From Topomyia yanbarensis (lineage: Eukaryota; Arthropoda; Insecta; Diptera; Culicidae), in the NCBI RefSeq assembly GCF_030247195.1, contig NC_080672.1, positions 403,885,037 through 403,949,036 of the forward strand: DNA of 64,000 nt, given 5' to 3'. The notes under the pieces were generated by a model. That model did no database searches. It was not told the origin of the DNA and saw only the letters and a program-made list of their open reading frames with translations. Below are positions 46,400 through 56,830 of the stretch, piece after piece. How positions within the stretch are numbered: position 1 is the first letter of the stretch; each line of letters starts with the position of its first letter. The position numbers and the translations under genes were made by a program.

Positions 46400-49300
46400 A
46401 AACAATCAATATTCCATAGCGAATATCACGTAACATCGATGACAGAGCAGTGGGATCAAGGCCAAGTTCCCCCTGGGTCGTGCAAAACTGAGAAGCAACA
46501 TCAATTTCGGCACTGAGAACAGACATCCATCTCAAGCGTAAAATTTGAGTTAAAGGCGCATCAAAAAATAATCGAGAGGTTACCACCAAAGGTGGTTCTG
46601 TCCTGCCGTTTAGTGCGTAAGTGTTACGGAATTGATATCCAAGTGATCGTTATAATTATGGGATATGCCAGTGTGGTGGTCGTAATGGTCTAGCAAATAT
46701 TTGTTCAAATGACAAAACAAGCATTTTAAACTTGTTTGTTCGAAATTGGATATCTGTTCTCTGTGGCTTAGTTCTAACAATTAAAATCTTAAATTATTTT
46801 TGATTTTCAAACAATGCGATTATTAATACACACTAGAACAGGAATCATAACTGGCAGAATACTTAGTTACAGGGAAATTAGTATTCGTGGACATTATGAT
46901 TATCAGCGCTCTCTGAATTAGTTAATAGTCGATTGATCCACTTCAGACCTAGGGGACCCAAGAGGAGATCAGGAACAAGACAGAAGCGGAATCAATGCGA
47001 AGTTTTAATTGCATTACTGACGATTTAACACGCATTGTTAGGAGCTTGATACATTGGACTAGACAAAATAGTGGACTTGACGTTACACACTTCGAGACAA
47101 ACAGGTGCAAAATTTAGTCCTCCTCCCGAGGACCGATGTTTACTTGGCAGACAGTTGCTAATTCGTCCGATTTTGCAAATTTTGTCTCGCGGGTCGGACC
47201 GAGATTCCCTACGCTCTAAGCTGCAGTCCTATCAACCCGCTAAAAAAAATAATAATGTACTCTGTGTTTATTTGAAATGAATGATTACTAGAACTTGTTG
47301 CGTCAGCTTACCTTCACCTTCAATTCTATCAGTTGAGATCGCTACGATGGGAATTCTAGTTTCCGACAATCGATTAAACTCCATATCTGGAATACAACGT
47401 AGAGCAGGTGCTTGAAAAAACAAACTTATACTACTAGAGATAAATTAGTTCTTGTTTTAATAATTAACCAATAAAAGTAATTACTTTCGATATTGAATTA
47501 TAGTAGGACATGGCTTTCAGATGATGATTGCAATACGCCTCTGTAGCGGTTTATCGAGGAATCCGAGATGTGAGCTATTTTCACACTCCGTATAAACTCA
47601 CAACATACAATTGACCCCCACATAAATAAATAAAATAAAAGTTAGAGGTGACTCGTTTGGCGATCGGTTGAAGTACGTTTCATACATAGACTTTTTCGTG
47701 ATTAGTGATGTGAGGAGCTGGGAACGAACTAACTCTAAGAAATTTGGAAGTACGCGCGTATTCCGTTGATGTACTCTTATAAACTAGATGGTAAAGTTCC
47801 TCTGGAGTGCTTTTAGTATCGCGAAAGCTTATGAAAAGTATCATGTAGTATCTCCAAGGCAAAAATTCCACACAAATTCCATCCTGTTACGTACCAAAAA
47901 TATATCGTAACAATTCTTGAATCTAAGGTTTGGAATAGACTGAAAAACAATAATACTAGATTTGCGGACATTACGAAGTATTCCTCACTCTACTTTAGAG
48001 TCAATATGGAGAACCTAAAAGATCTAATAGAGTATTGGAAAGTGCTATATGTCCCGTATGTATTTTTGTGCTTCATTCGTTGCTCGCCAGTCGAACAAGA
48101 AGCATGTGGAAGCACGTTGTTCAGACGGTGCAATGAGAAATAGGTACTTTGAATTTTTGTCCCCCTTATATAGTTTTGCATGTAATTTTGTTAATATTTG
48201 TGGGATGTGGTATTCAAGCATTGACAGTAGTATTGATCGTGTAAGGGCTACTATTAGATTTCAGTTGCCAGCTCTAAGTGCTGTCACGTCACACCGGTTA
48301 TGTCTCAGATATTACCCTTACATCTCATTGTGTATCCTTTGAATGCATGTTTGAATGTTCATGGAAGGCACGTGTAGGTTTTTTTTCGAATTTGCAATTT
48401 AAATTATTGAATAAAAAATCTTTCTAATCAAATGAAACTAGGTACATCGTCTCTTGGTCTGCGTGGGGTGCTTCTTAACCTTTTCATTTCATATTGTTCC
48501 AAATCCATTTGAAAAGTTATAACTGCTGCTAAAGGATAGGGCCTTAGCGTTGTTTCGTTTCTTGAAAATTCTCTGTACAACTTGAAAATAGAATTAATTT
48601 GTGTTCCTTCTTGCTAACTTTAATAAATGAATGCATATTTTTGAATCCATTTTTTCTTAAACCCTGGTTTATGTCGTTCTCAAGGTAGAGAGAGACAAGA
48701 CTCCCTTTGCCTTGCGATATGTTAGTACTCGAAAGATTCGCAGTAATTCTACTTACATCTCATTTGTACAGGCAGTAGACAAAAAAGGTTATTTTTCGTA
48801 AGCTAGAATCCAGAAAACTAACTATACAGTATGTTATATATGAACATATCTTTGTAATCACGTGTTTAAATATAATACCGGTAAGAGCTTAAAAAATCTG
48901 ATTTGAAAAGGAATTTGTGGATGAGATAAAATGAGTCACCACAGATATCATAAATGGGTAAATCTACCATCAACACTGTTCGAAAGCGACTCTCGCCTTT
49001 TCAATAACTAATCCTGGTTCAACATTGTTTTCGTCTGATTTAGCATCATTTGGAAATGACAATTTTAGTTTCGTATCAAAGTAGTGGAATTTACAATTTT
49101 CATTTAATTTTTTAAGTATCTTGAAATTGTGGATTTATCCTCTCCTGTGATCTGACAACAGGAAATGTGTCTCCTGAAAAATAAATAGATTTCGTACTTT
49201 AGCAACTGTCTCAGACTGAACGTCGGTCCTTTGACCACTGTGTTAATTATGAGATAATACAGGTTTGAAGGAATTGAACTAGGTATGAAACACAAAACAA

Positions 49301-50390
49301 TCGTTTTGGCATCATTAGCCCATGCTGTTTGCAGTCGCGATCCTCCTGTCAACACGCATTATCGATTTGATCGGCAAAATTAAATATCTGTCGGAAGTTG
49401 CAATTAATTCGTTTCCCATCCGGTCGATAAATTTCATGAGAATAATTATTTTATTATATTTTTTTGTTTCATTTTCAGGTCCCTATCTCGGTTCTCTACA
49501 GTGGCGAGATTCGTCGGACAGGTTTAGGCACTTGACCTGAACTTGAGCGTTCAACCGCTCCTTCCGTCCGAATTGTTCCTTATACGGACGACTGGAGGAC
49601 GTCATCTGAGCTCGCTTGGCGTAATTGCACCGATTGATCGGCGGGTATTTCCCTCAGCCCAGCACTATTTGCTATCGACGAACTACAATTGCTGATGTCA
49701 GGTCACGACGAGCTGCGCCGAGAAGTTCAATTTAAGAGGTAAACAGATTGACCATCTAGGGGTGATTCTTTCATAATAAGCTTCAGACTGACATCGAATG
49801 TATCATTACGCACTTAATTAAACAAGATTGCCATTCAAATCGCATTCGCGATTCCGCGAGTTTTATGGTCAGCCGAGCAAATTTAGAGATCTTAATCGGT
49901 CTGAAAGGTCAACGGAAAAATTGTTACCAGTTCGGATTAAAACATGTAATTGAGATATCGCTACCAAATGAGGTGGTTGTCTATAAAAAAACTCGGCCAG
50001 AAGAACCACTATTCGTTAATTTGTAACGATTTATTTCCGCGCTCGACTCAATAAATTCGGGTTCTGCACGGAGCACTTAAACAATCCTGCCATTCACCTG
50101 TCACGGTGAATAATGGGCTCGTTGACTTCTCTGCATGTATAGATATTGACATGTTCATCTACTGCCGCGGCGGTGATATCGGAAATGCCATCATCGCAAC
50201 AGGTTTCTATCATCAGCTGCACAGCACCCATTAGTCTAGCCCCGACAGTGCAATGGTGTGGTGCCGGTGAATTGTGGAGGCCGTCACTGCAGCATGCAAA
50301 CCCTTATATAGAACCATTATCTTGTCGCTAGGCTCTGGGTGAACTACTTGTTGCAGCAGCACTGCTTGAGCAATGCATAATTGATCCTTG
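46400..50390. other. No gene supported; candidate micro-exon at 49658-49738
   Basis: No repeat family of the window recurs here and no long frame is present. At 49658-49738, between CCCTCAG and AAGAG|GTAAAC, one frame reads PALFAIDELQLLMSGHDELR then REVQFKR, which is less AT-biased than its surroundings. The pyrimidine tract is weak, and there is no neighbouring exon, so this is only a possibility (about 0.15). Confidence 0.3.
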
Positions 50391-50406
50391 GAAGTGCTAT
50401 ACCTAT
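50391..50406. repeat. Target-site duplication, 3' side of I-clade LINE
   Basis: GAAGTGCTATACCTAT, identical to 56536-56551. The last T merges with the poly-T (poly-A of the element), so the true length is 15 or 16. Confidence 0.95.
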
Positions 50407-50437
50407 TTTTTTTTTTATTCATTTCGTTTATTTGATA

Positions 50438-50465
50438 GGCACAAATGCGTTAGCTTGGCGGTGCC
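50438..50465 (-). promoter_or_regulatory. 3' tail stem-loop of full-length LINE
   Basis: On the minus strand GGCAC pairs with GTGCC (5 bp) around CGCCAAGCTAACGCATTT. It is followed by TATCAAATAAACGAAATGAA and the A run; AATAAA here (and in the tail's GAATAAA) can serve as polyadenylation signal. The loop matches those of the ORF1-only elements at 6352, 30243 and 43665. Confidence 0.7.
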
Positions 50466-50484
50466 AAATTCTTTTGTTTTTACA

Positions 50485-50850
50485 TTTTGTATATTTTAAA
50501 ACTAGGAGGTTACAATGTTGAAATATTTTTTTAAAAAAGAAAAATTTTACAGCTATCTTAAGACTAGAAATAAGATTCTATATACAAGAGAGGGGGCGAA
50601 AGATTTTTTTTATGAAAAAATTTTAAAACAAGGAATTCAATAGTAATAATTTTTAGGAAATATTTACACTTATCTTAAAACTAACAATATAGTTTGGTAC
50701 ACAAAAGGGGGAACAAATATTTATGAGAAAATTCGCATGTGTTTTAAGACTAGGGATACAATTCTATTTACAAGATGGGGGACAATAGTTTTAACAAAGA
50801 GGTAAAATTACAACTATCTTAAAACTAGGAATACAGAATACAAATTTGAA
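50485..50850 (-). repeat. Degenerate repeats in LINE 3' UTR
   Basis: Plus-strand words of the type CTATCTTAAGACTAGAAATA recur near 50490, 50553, 50669, 50737 and 50814, often followed by ATTCTATATACAAGA and a GGGGG run. Spacing is uneven (63 to 116 bases), so these are diverged tandem units. Such repeats are common in LINE 3' UTRs and may aid RNA recognition or just reflect replication slippage. Confidence 0.7.
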
Positions 50851-51208
50851 CTTTTTTAGCGGAGACTTATGCTTGGTCAAGATATTCAGAGGGGGGCTGT
50901 AGAAGCAGTTGTATCAAGGACAGGGGAGAGAAAGCGTAGATGGTGACCGGGAGAGAAGAGCAAAACTTGCAACTTTCGCTCAAACGGGAGATCAGCGAAA
51001 GATTACCGCCTCAGTCTAGTAGGTCGGATTGGCGGATGGTATTCTTCGGACCCGCGGGGAATCCTTCAAAAGTCATCGGACCTTGAGTCGCTCTCGCTTC
51101 AGTTTCCGTAGTGGTAAGTGCGACGGCGGTTACATAGTTGCAGTCTGGAGCTGATCGGTCCCACAAGGCAAGAGAAAGCTTCTAAAACGAGAAATAAAAA
51201 GAAAGGGG

Positions 51209-54200
51209 CTAAATTGGGATATTTGTCGTTTTTATGAAAGTATAAATAAGGGACATATAGGGGAAATCACGATTTGCCAGTATATCTCGGACTGGGACAT
51301 TGGGTGGTCTACCTCGGGCCCGAAGGGAATCCTTTAACTGAGACCTGGCGTCCAAGTACCCGGCGCATACCCAGACAACGTGCTCGATGTCGTGATAGCC
51401 TTCGTCACAAGCGCACAGACTACTCTCCGCAAGCCCAATACGCCGCAGATGCGCATCCAAGGTGTAGTGGTTGGACATAAGTCGGGACATTACACGAATA
51501 AAATCCCGACCCACATCCATCCCCCTGAACCAAGGCTTCGTTGATACCTTTGGGATAATGGAATGTAGCCATCGTCCAAGTTCACCATTGCTCCACGAGG
51601 TTTGCCAACTGTTGAGTGTCCTCTGACGACAAATACTAAAAAATTCGTTGAAGCAGATTGGTCTTTCGTATATGTCACCATTTAATGCGCCCACCTTTGC
51701 TAATGAGTCGGCCTTTTCATTGCCCGAGATAGAGCAATGAGAGGGGACCCAAACAAAGGTAATTTGATAAGATTTTTCAGATAACGTACACAAGGACTCC
51801 CGTATCTTCCCCAGGAAATATGGGAATTGCTTTTTGGGCTTCATCGCACGAAGAGCCTCGATGGAGCTGAGGCTGTCCGAAATGATGAAGTAGTGATCTG
51901 TGGGCAGAGTGTCGATGATCCCAAGGGTGTACTGAATTGCAGCTAACTCTGCGACGTAAACTGAAGCGGGATCATTGAGCTTGAATGAAGCGGTGATAGT
52001 ATTGTTGAAGATACCGAAGCCAGTGGACCCATCGAGATTTGATCCGTCAGTGTAGAACATTTTGTCACAGTCGACTTCTCGGAATTTATTATAAAATATA
52101 TTGGGGATCACTTGCGGGCGTATATGGTCCGGGATTCCACGAATCTCTTCCTTCATGGATGTGTCGAAGAATACAGTAGAATCAGAAGTATCTAGGAAAC
52201 GAACACGGCTGGGAGTATATGAAGAAGGATTAATGCTCTGTGCCATGTAGTCGAAGTACAAGGCCATAAATCGGGTTTGAGAATTAAGCTCGACGAGCCT
52301 CTCGAAGTTTTCAATCACCAACGGGTTCAGAATGTCGCATCGGATGAGCAATCGATATGAGAGTTCCCAAAATCGATTTTTTAGCGGAAGAACGCCCGCC
52401 AGCACTTCGAGACTCATCGTATGGGTCGAGTGCATGCAACCCAAGGCAACGCGCAAGCAACGATACTGGATTCTCTCCAGTTTGATGAAGTGTATGTTCG
52501 CAGCGGAGCGGAAACAGAAGCACCCGTACTCCATCACCGACAATATCGTTGTTTGGTATAACCTGATCAGGTCTCCTGGGTGAGCACCCCACCATGTTCC
52601 AGTTATTGTTCGGAGAAAATTGATCCTTTGTTGGCATTTCTGTTTCAGATACCTAATGTGACATCCCCAGGTACCTTTAGAGTCGAACCAGACCCCGAGA
52701 TATTTAAATGTGAAAACCTGGTTGATCGTTGCACCCATTAATAGAAGCTGGAGTTGCGCCGGCTCACGCTTCCTAGAAAAAACAACCAACTCAGTTTTCT
52801 CCGTGGAGAACTCAATACCCAGCTGAAGAGCCCAAGCAGACAAATTGTCCAAGGTATTTTGTAATGGTCCTTGCAAGTCGGCAGCTTTGGGCCCTGTAAC
52901 AGAGACCACGCCGTCGTCTGCAAGTTGCCTTAGCGTGCATGAATTGGCAAGACAATCGTCAATGTCATTCACGTAGAAATTGTAGAGCAGGGGACTTAGA
53001 CATGAGCCCTGGGGAAGACCCATGTAGCTAAATCGCGATGTTGTTAAATCGCCATGCGAAAAGTGCATGTGCTTTTCAGACAACAGGTTTAGCAAAAAGT
53101 TATTTAAAATTGGCGAAAGACCATGCTGGTGCAGCTTCTCTGACAGAATGTTGATAGAAACTGAGTCAAAAGCCCCCTTAATATCCAAGAAGACTGATGC
53201 CATCTGCTCTTTGTTAGCATAGGCCATTTGGATTTCTGTAGAAAGCAACGCAAGGCAATCGTTCGTCCCTTTGCCTTTGCGGAAGCCAAATTGTGTATCT
53301 GACAGTAAGCCATTTGCTTCAACCCAATTGTCGAGGCGAAACAAGATCATTTTCTCGAACAACTTCCGAATACAGGACAGCATTGCAATCGGCCGATATG
53401 AGTTGTGGTCGGAGGCTGGTTTTCCTGGTTTTTGGATGGCGATGACCTTCACTTGCCTCCAGTCATGAGGGACAATGTTACCCTCAAGAAACTTGTTAAA
53501 TAAATTCAACAAGCGCCTTTTTGCAGTGTCAGGTAGATTCTTCAGCAAGTTGAATTTGATTCTGTCTAACCCTGGGGCGTTATTGTTGCATGATAAGAGA
53601 GCAAGTGAAAACTCCACCATCGAAAACGGTGTTTCGTTCGCGGTATCGTGAGGAGACGCGGCGCGGTACGTTTTCTGTACCGGGACAGAGTCCGGACAGA
53701 TCTTCTTGGCGAAAGCAAATATCCAACGGTTTGAATATTCCACGTTCTCGTTGGTACTATTACGGTTACGCATACGTCGAGCCGTACCCCAAAGAGTGCT
53801 CATCGCTGTTTCTCTCGTTAACCCGTCGACGAACCGGCGCCAATAACTGCGTTTTTTGGCTTTCATTAGACTCTTCATTCGCCTTTCTAACGACGCGTAC
53901 TGTAGATAGCTAGCGGGTAACCCGTCTTCCCGGAAGGCCTTATATGCAGTGGACTTTTCCGCGTACAGCTCTGAGCACTCTTTATCCCACCACAGGGTGG
54001 GAGACCGTCCATGGGTATTCGCGCTGGGTACTGGTTTAGTCTGAGCTTGATTCGCACTGTCGAGAATCAAGCCAGCCAAAAACCTGTACTCTTCCTCCGG
54101 AGGAAGTTCTTGAGTGGATTCGATTTTAACGGATATCGCGGTCGCGTAACTCTTCCAATCAATGTTCCGTGTGAGGTCATACGATACATTGATTGTTTCC

Positions 54201-54916
54201 GATGGTCTTGAACCGTTAGCAATTGAAATCACGATAGGCAAATGATCGCTACCGTGGGGATCAGGGATCACCTTCCACATGCAATCTAACTGTAGCGAAG
54301 TCGAGCATAGAGATAAATCCAACGCGCTTGCGCGTGCTGGTGGTGTAGGAATCCGCGTCATTTCTCCCGTGTTTAAGATGGTCATATTGAAATTATCGCA
54401 AAGATCTTGGATTAATGTTGATCTATTATCATCATGAAGACAGCCCCATACCGTACCGTGCGAGTTAAAGTCTCCCAGAACTAGCCGCGGTGCCGGTAAG
54501 GATTCCGTGATATTACAAAGCGTTCGGTGCCCTACCGAGGCTCTAGGAGGAATGTAGATGGAAGCAATGCAAAGGTCTTTACCTTTGATTAAAACTTGAC
54601 AAGCGACAATTTCAATGCCTGGTGTCGAAGGGAGGTTAATTCGGTTGAAAGAATAGCACTTTTTGATCCCCAAAAGTACTCCTCCATAGGGGTTTTCTCG
54701 ATCCAGACGAATTATATTAAAGTCGTGGAAGTTGAGATTTATATCGGAAGTTAACCAAGTTTCACATAATGCGAAAGCATCACATTTTAAACTATTTAGT
54801 AAAAATTTAAAGGAATCGATTTTCGGGAGGATACTTCTGCTGTTCCACTGTAGAACAGTGATCGAATCGGTGACCTCGTTCGATGACTTAGCCATCGAAG
54901 GATACGATCGCTGCAA
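51209..54916 (-). CDS. LINE ORF2: endonuclease, reverse transcriptase, RNase H polyprotein
   Basis: Drives target-primed reverse transcription: nicks DNA, copies the element RNA and probably degrades the RNA strand. Endonuclease domain, residues 19-232: LQWNSRSIL (N25), CETWL (E52), VLGDFN (D149, N151), SALDL (D200) and GSDHLP (D224, H225). Reverse transcriptase about 480-745: YRPIAML, motif A VFLDIKGAFD (D578), motif B GLPQGSCLSPLL (633), motif C LADD (665-668; F or Y is usual at the first position). RNase H about 950-1085: YTDGS (D957), VAELAA (E990), SDSLSS (D1014), WVPSH (H1060), KAD (D1070). A C-terminal Cys/His cluster at 1168-1184 (C1168, C1170, H1175, H1179, C1184) follows. No internal stop. 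The first Met is at 54916, but M8 (54895) lies in ATGGCTAA overlapping the ORF1 stop and is the likelier start, by termination-reinitiation. Confidence 0.96.
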   Translation of the reverse strand: MQRSYPSMAKSSNEVTDSITVLQWNSRSILPKIDSFKFLLNSLKCDAFALCETWLTSDINLNFHDFNIIRLDRENPYGGVLLGIKKCYSFNRINLPSTPGIEIVACQVLIKGKDLCIASIYIPPRASVGHRTLCNITESLPAPRLVLGDFNSHGTVWGCLHDDNRSTLIQDLCDNFNMTILNTGEMTRIPTPPARASALDLSLCSTSLQLDCMWKVIPDPHGSDHLPIVISIANGSRPSETINVSYDLTRNIDWKSYATAISVKIESTQELPPEEEYRFLAGLILDSANQAQTKPVPSANTHGRSPTLWWDKECSELYAEKSTAYKAFREDGLPASYLQYASLERRMKSLMKAKKRSYWRRFVDGLTRETAMSTLWGTARRMRNRNSTNENVEYSNRWIFAFAKKICPDSVPVQKTYRAASPHDTANETPFSMVEFSLALLSCNNNAPGLDRIKFNLLKNLPDTAKRRLLNLFNKFLEGNIVPHDWRQVKVIAIQKPGKPASDHNSYRPIAMLSCIRKLFEKMILFRLDNWVEANGLLSDTQFGFRKGKGTNDCLALLSTEIQMAYANKEQMASVFLDIKGAFDSVSINILSEKLHQHGLSPILNNFLLNLLSEKHMHFSHGDLTTSRFSYMGLPQGSCLSPLLYNFYVNDIDDCLANSCTLRQLADDGVVSVTGPKAADLQGPLQNTLDNLSAWALQLGIEFSTEKTELVVFSRKREPAQLQLLLMGATINQVFTFKYLGVWFDSKGTWGCHIRYLKQKCQQRINFLRTITGTWWGAHPGDLIRLYQTTILSVMEYGCFCFRSAANIHFIKLERIQYRCLRVALGCMHSTHTMSLEVLAGVLPLKNRFWELSYRLLIRCDILNPLVIENFERLVELNSQTRFMALYFDYMAQSINPSSYTPSRVRFLDTSDSTVFFDTSMKEEIRGIPDHIRPQVIPNIFYNKFREVDCDKMFYTDGSNLDGSTGFGIFNNTITASFKLNDPASVYVAELAAIQYTLGIIDTLPTDHYFIISDSLSSIEALRAMKPKKQFPYFLGKIRESLCTLSEKSYQITFVWVPSHCSISGNEKADSLAKVGALNGDIYERPICFNEFFSICRQRTLNSWQTSWSNGELGRWLHSIIPKVSTKPWFRGMDVGRDFIRVMSRLMSNHYTLDAHLRRIGLAESSLCACDEGYHDIEHVVWVCAGYLDARSQLKDSLRARGRPPNVPVRDILANRDFPYMSLIYTFIKTTNIPI

Positions 54917-56252
54917 GGAGGGGCCATTTAGTAGTCAACTGCTTCAAAAATGTTTGCACTATAGGGAGAAAACGTATCAGAAGGCTTTTAAGAGGATCAG
55001 TAACATTGAAAGCTGTGAAAATTAAGTCCACTATGTCAGAAAATTTCATTAGTCCGCTACTGGACTGAGTATCTGTTTGAAAAAAGGGGACACTTGGGGT
55101 TTTTGGTGTCCCTGGAAGTGGTGGGTACTCCTTGTTAGAATTAATATTTCCAAGTCCTGGAGCAAATTGCTTCGGCTTTTGTGCATCACTTCCGTTGGAT
55201 TTATTGATTGCGGTTGGCGCACTCTGAGTGGACGACACCTTGGCACCCTTACGAGGCAATGTAGGGGAGGCTAGATTTCTCCTCTTCCTGGATTCCCCTG
55301 GGTTAACCAATGATGTTCCCTCTTGTGGGTCGTCAGATTCTTGCTCAACGCCAGCCAAAAGAGCAAAGGAATTTTCGGAAGCGACAGATGGCGAAGCATT
55401 CTTTAGCATTTCTGCATAAGAGTGCCTCGAGCGATCCTTAAGGGAGCGCTTAATTTTATCCCCGCGCTGCTTGTACGCCGGGCATGACTTAAGAGCATGC
55501 GGAGGGCCCCCGCAGTAAATACACTTCTCAGTTTCTCCACCGCAAGCGTCATCCTCATGCTCTCCCTCGCATTTGCCGCACCGTTTTTTATTGCCACAAT
55601 AAGTGGCTGTGTGGCCCAGTTGCTTGCAATTGCTGCAGTTCATTACCCGCGGTACAAATAGGCGAACAGGTAGGCGAACCTTATCCAGGAGGACATAGTT
55701 GGGAAGAGCAGATCCGGAGAAAGTCACCCGAATCGAGTCTGACGGAGAATAAGTTGTCTTATCAACTTCAGTTTTTGCGGAATACAATTGCTTGCATTCC
55801 AGAATTTTCACCTTTTGAAGTGAAGGGTCCTTAAAGCAGCCAACCCCGTACTTCAACAGGTCTTCGCACTTTAGACCCGGTTCGGCGACGACCCCATCGA
55901 TCTCCACAACTCTACAAGGCACATACACTTTGAATTGCTTCGTAAAACGCTCGCTGCGAGCAATCTGGTTTGCCTGGTCGAGGTCATTTACTATAACGCG
56001 TATCTTATTAGCTCGAACACGTGTTATCTGAGCCACGGACGGGTAGTTGGCAGTCAGCTCCCGTGAGATTTCTAGAATATTGGGCGATTTCGTGTTGGGC
56101 CGGAAATACACCACCCAGGGTCCAGTCGAACTGGCTGGGTATGTTTTAATACGGGGAGGACTGGGGGAATCAGGGGAGGGAGTAATTTCGGGTTTATCCG
56201 GTATATCCATGGGAATATCATTCCCATCCAATGTTACTTCGCCCTCGGCCAT
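54888..56252 (-). CDS. LINE ORF1: gag-like RNA-binding protein with three CCHC zinc knuckles
   Basis: The 454-residue protein binds the LINE transcript and forms the ribonucleoprotein with the ORF2 product. An acidic, proline-rich N-terminus (1-45) leads into a segment at about 45-120 (WVVYFRPN, IRVIVNDLDQANQIA) that may be an RRM-like fold. Three knuckles follow: 206-219 (CSNC..H..YC), 225-237 (CGKCEGEHEDDAC) and 244-257 (CIYC..H..SC). A basic stretch (260-280) and a low-complexity, Ser/Pro-rich C-terminus complete it. The start is the first ATG of the frame, MAEGEV, 283 bases from the 5' end of the element. The length and knuckle number suit I-clade ORF1. It ends TAA at 54890-54888, sharing eight bases with a candidate ORF2 start. 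Confidence 0.95.
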   Translation of the reverse strand: MAEGEVTLDGNDIPMDIPDKPEITPSPDSPSPPRIKTYPASSTGPWVVYFRPNTKSPNILEISRELTANYPSVAQITRVRANKIRVIVNDLDQANQIARSERFTKQFKVYVPCRVVEIDGVVAEPGLKCEDLLKYGVGCFKDPSLQKVKILECKQLYSAKTEVDKTTYSPSDSIRVTFSGSALPNYVLLDKVRLPVRLFVPRVMNCSNCKQLGHTATYCGNKKRCGKCEGEHEDDACGGETEKCIYCGGPPHALKSCPAYKQRGDKIKRSLKDRSRHSYAEMLKNASPSVASENSFALLAGVEQESDDPQEGTSLVNPGESRKRRNLASPTLPRKGAKVSSTQSAPTAINKSNGSDAQKPKQFAPGLGNINSNKEYPPLPGTPKTPSVPFFQTDTQSSSGLMKFSDIVDLIFTAFNVTDPLKSLLIRFLPIVQTFLKQLTTKWPLLAAIVSFDG

Positions 56253-56535
56253 TTAGGCACGAGGATAACACGTGGTGTAAACGAGAGATGAAACTTATAT
56301 TCAGGGGAAAGGGCAGAAGTAGAGACCGATCGGGGAAAGGGAAATGAAAGAAAAAAAAATACTTAGCTTATATAGCGGCGATTCCGGCTATTCTGGTATT
56401 CACTTCACCAGCCTGGGCACCGGCGAACAAAGACTGCCTCGAACAATGGTTGACCTTCACTGACAATTTATTCTTGTTCACTTTATGCACAGCACCAGAA
56501 AACGAACTGCTTCGATCGAGAGCTCGGAGAGTTAT
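56253..56535 (-). promoter_or_regulatory. LINE 5' UTR with presumed internal promoter
   Basis: The minus strand begins ATAACTCTCCGAGCTCTCGA right after the duplication and contains CGAAGCAGTTCGTTTTC about 25 bases in. LINEs of this group carry an RNA polymerase II promoter in this region; no TATA box is seen, in keeping with that. Exact transcription start is not determinable from sequence alone. Full length at this end indicates no 5' truncation. Confidence 0.6.
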
Positions 56536-56551
56536 GAAGTGCTATACCTAT
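56536..56551. repeat. Target-site duplication, 5' side of I-clade LINE
   Basis: GAAGTGCTATACCTAT, same as 50391-50406. Confidence 0.95.
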
Positions 56552-56702
56552 GCATGTTGATACACCCGGAAAGCTGTTAAATGCTAGTCGAGTACACTTC
56601 TGTCATGGGAGACCATCGCGGATGTCGCGTAAAGATGTTTGTTGATGTAGTATCCGATGTAGACTCTCAGAAAGTTATATGTATGTGTGTAAACAATACT
56701 TT

Positions 56703-56752
56703 TAAATTTCGTTTATTTGACGCTGTTCAACGCTCAACTTAACACAAGTTGT
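56703..56752 (-). repeat. Degenerate LINE tail remnant
   Basis: On the minus strand GTTAAGTTGAGCGTTG and then CGTCAAATAAACGAAATTTA look like a decayed form of the AAGCTAACGCATT..TCAAATAAACGAAA tail at 43651-43700 and 50416-50465. A 4-bp CAAC/GTTG stem remains. It abuts a MITE A fragment at 56757. Confidence 0.4.
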
Positions 56753-56756
56753 GTCT

Positions 56757-56830
56757 CCGTTTTTTCGGAGCTAGCGGCAATCCGGCACTAGCTTTGTACT
56801 GTCACTAAGTTAGTGTCGGATTCTGATGAG
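56757..56830. mobile_element. MITE family A, right-end fragment
   Basis: CAATCCGGCACTAGCTTTGT and TAGTGTCGGATTCTGATGAG then ACAAAG match 6960-7015 of MITE A1. The terminus proper is missing. Confidence 0.65.

Larger units (their letters stand above)
50407..56535 (-). mobile_element. Full-length I-clade LINE (MosquI-like), apparently intact
   Basis: The 6129-bp unit has, on the minus strand, a 283-base 5' UTR (56535-56253), ORF1 (56252-54888), overlapping ORF2 (54916-51209), an 802-base 3' UTR and a terminal A11-12 run (50407-50417). It is bounded by perfect 16-bp target duplications. Both ORFs are open from end to end with all catalytic residues. Presence of RNase H after the RT and three CCHC knuckles in ORF1 places it in the I group. 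The MosquI label is from memory of that mosquito family; the sequence identity was not checked. Insertion was recent by these criteria. Confidence 0.95.
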
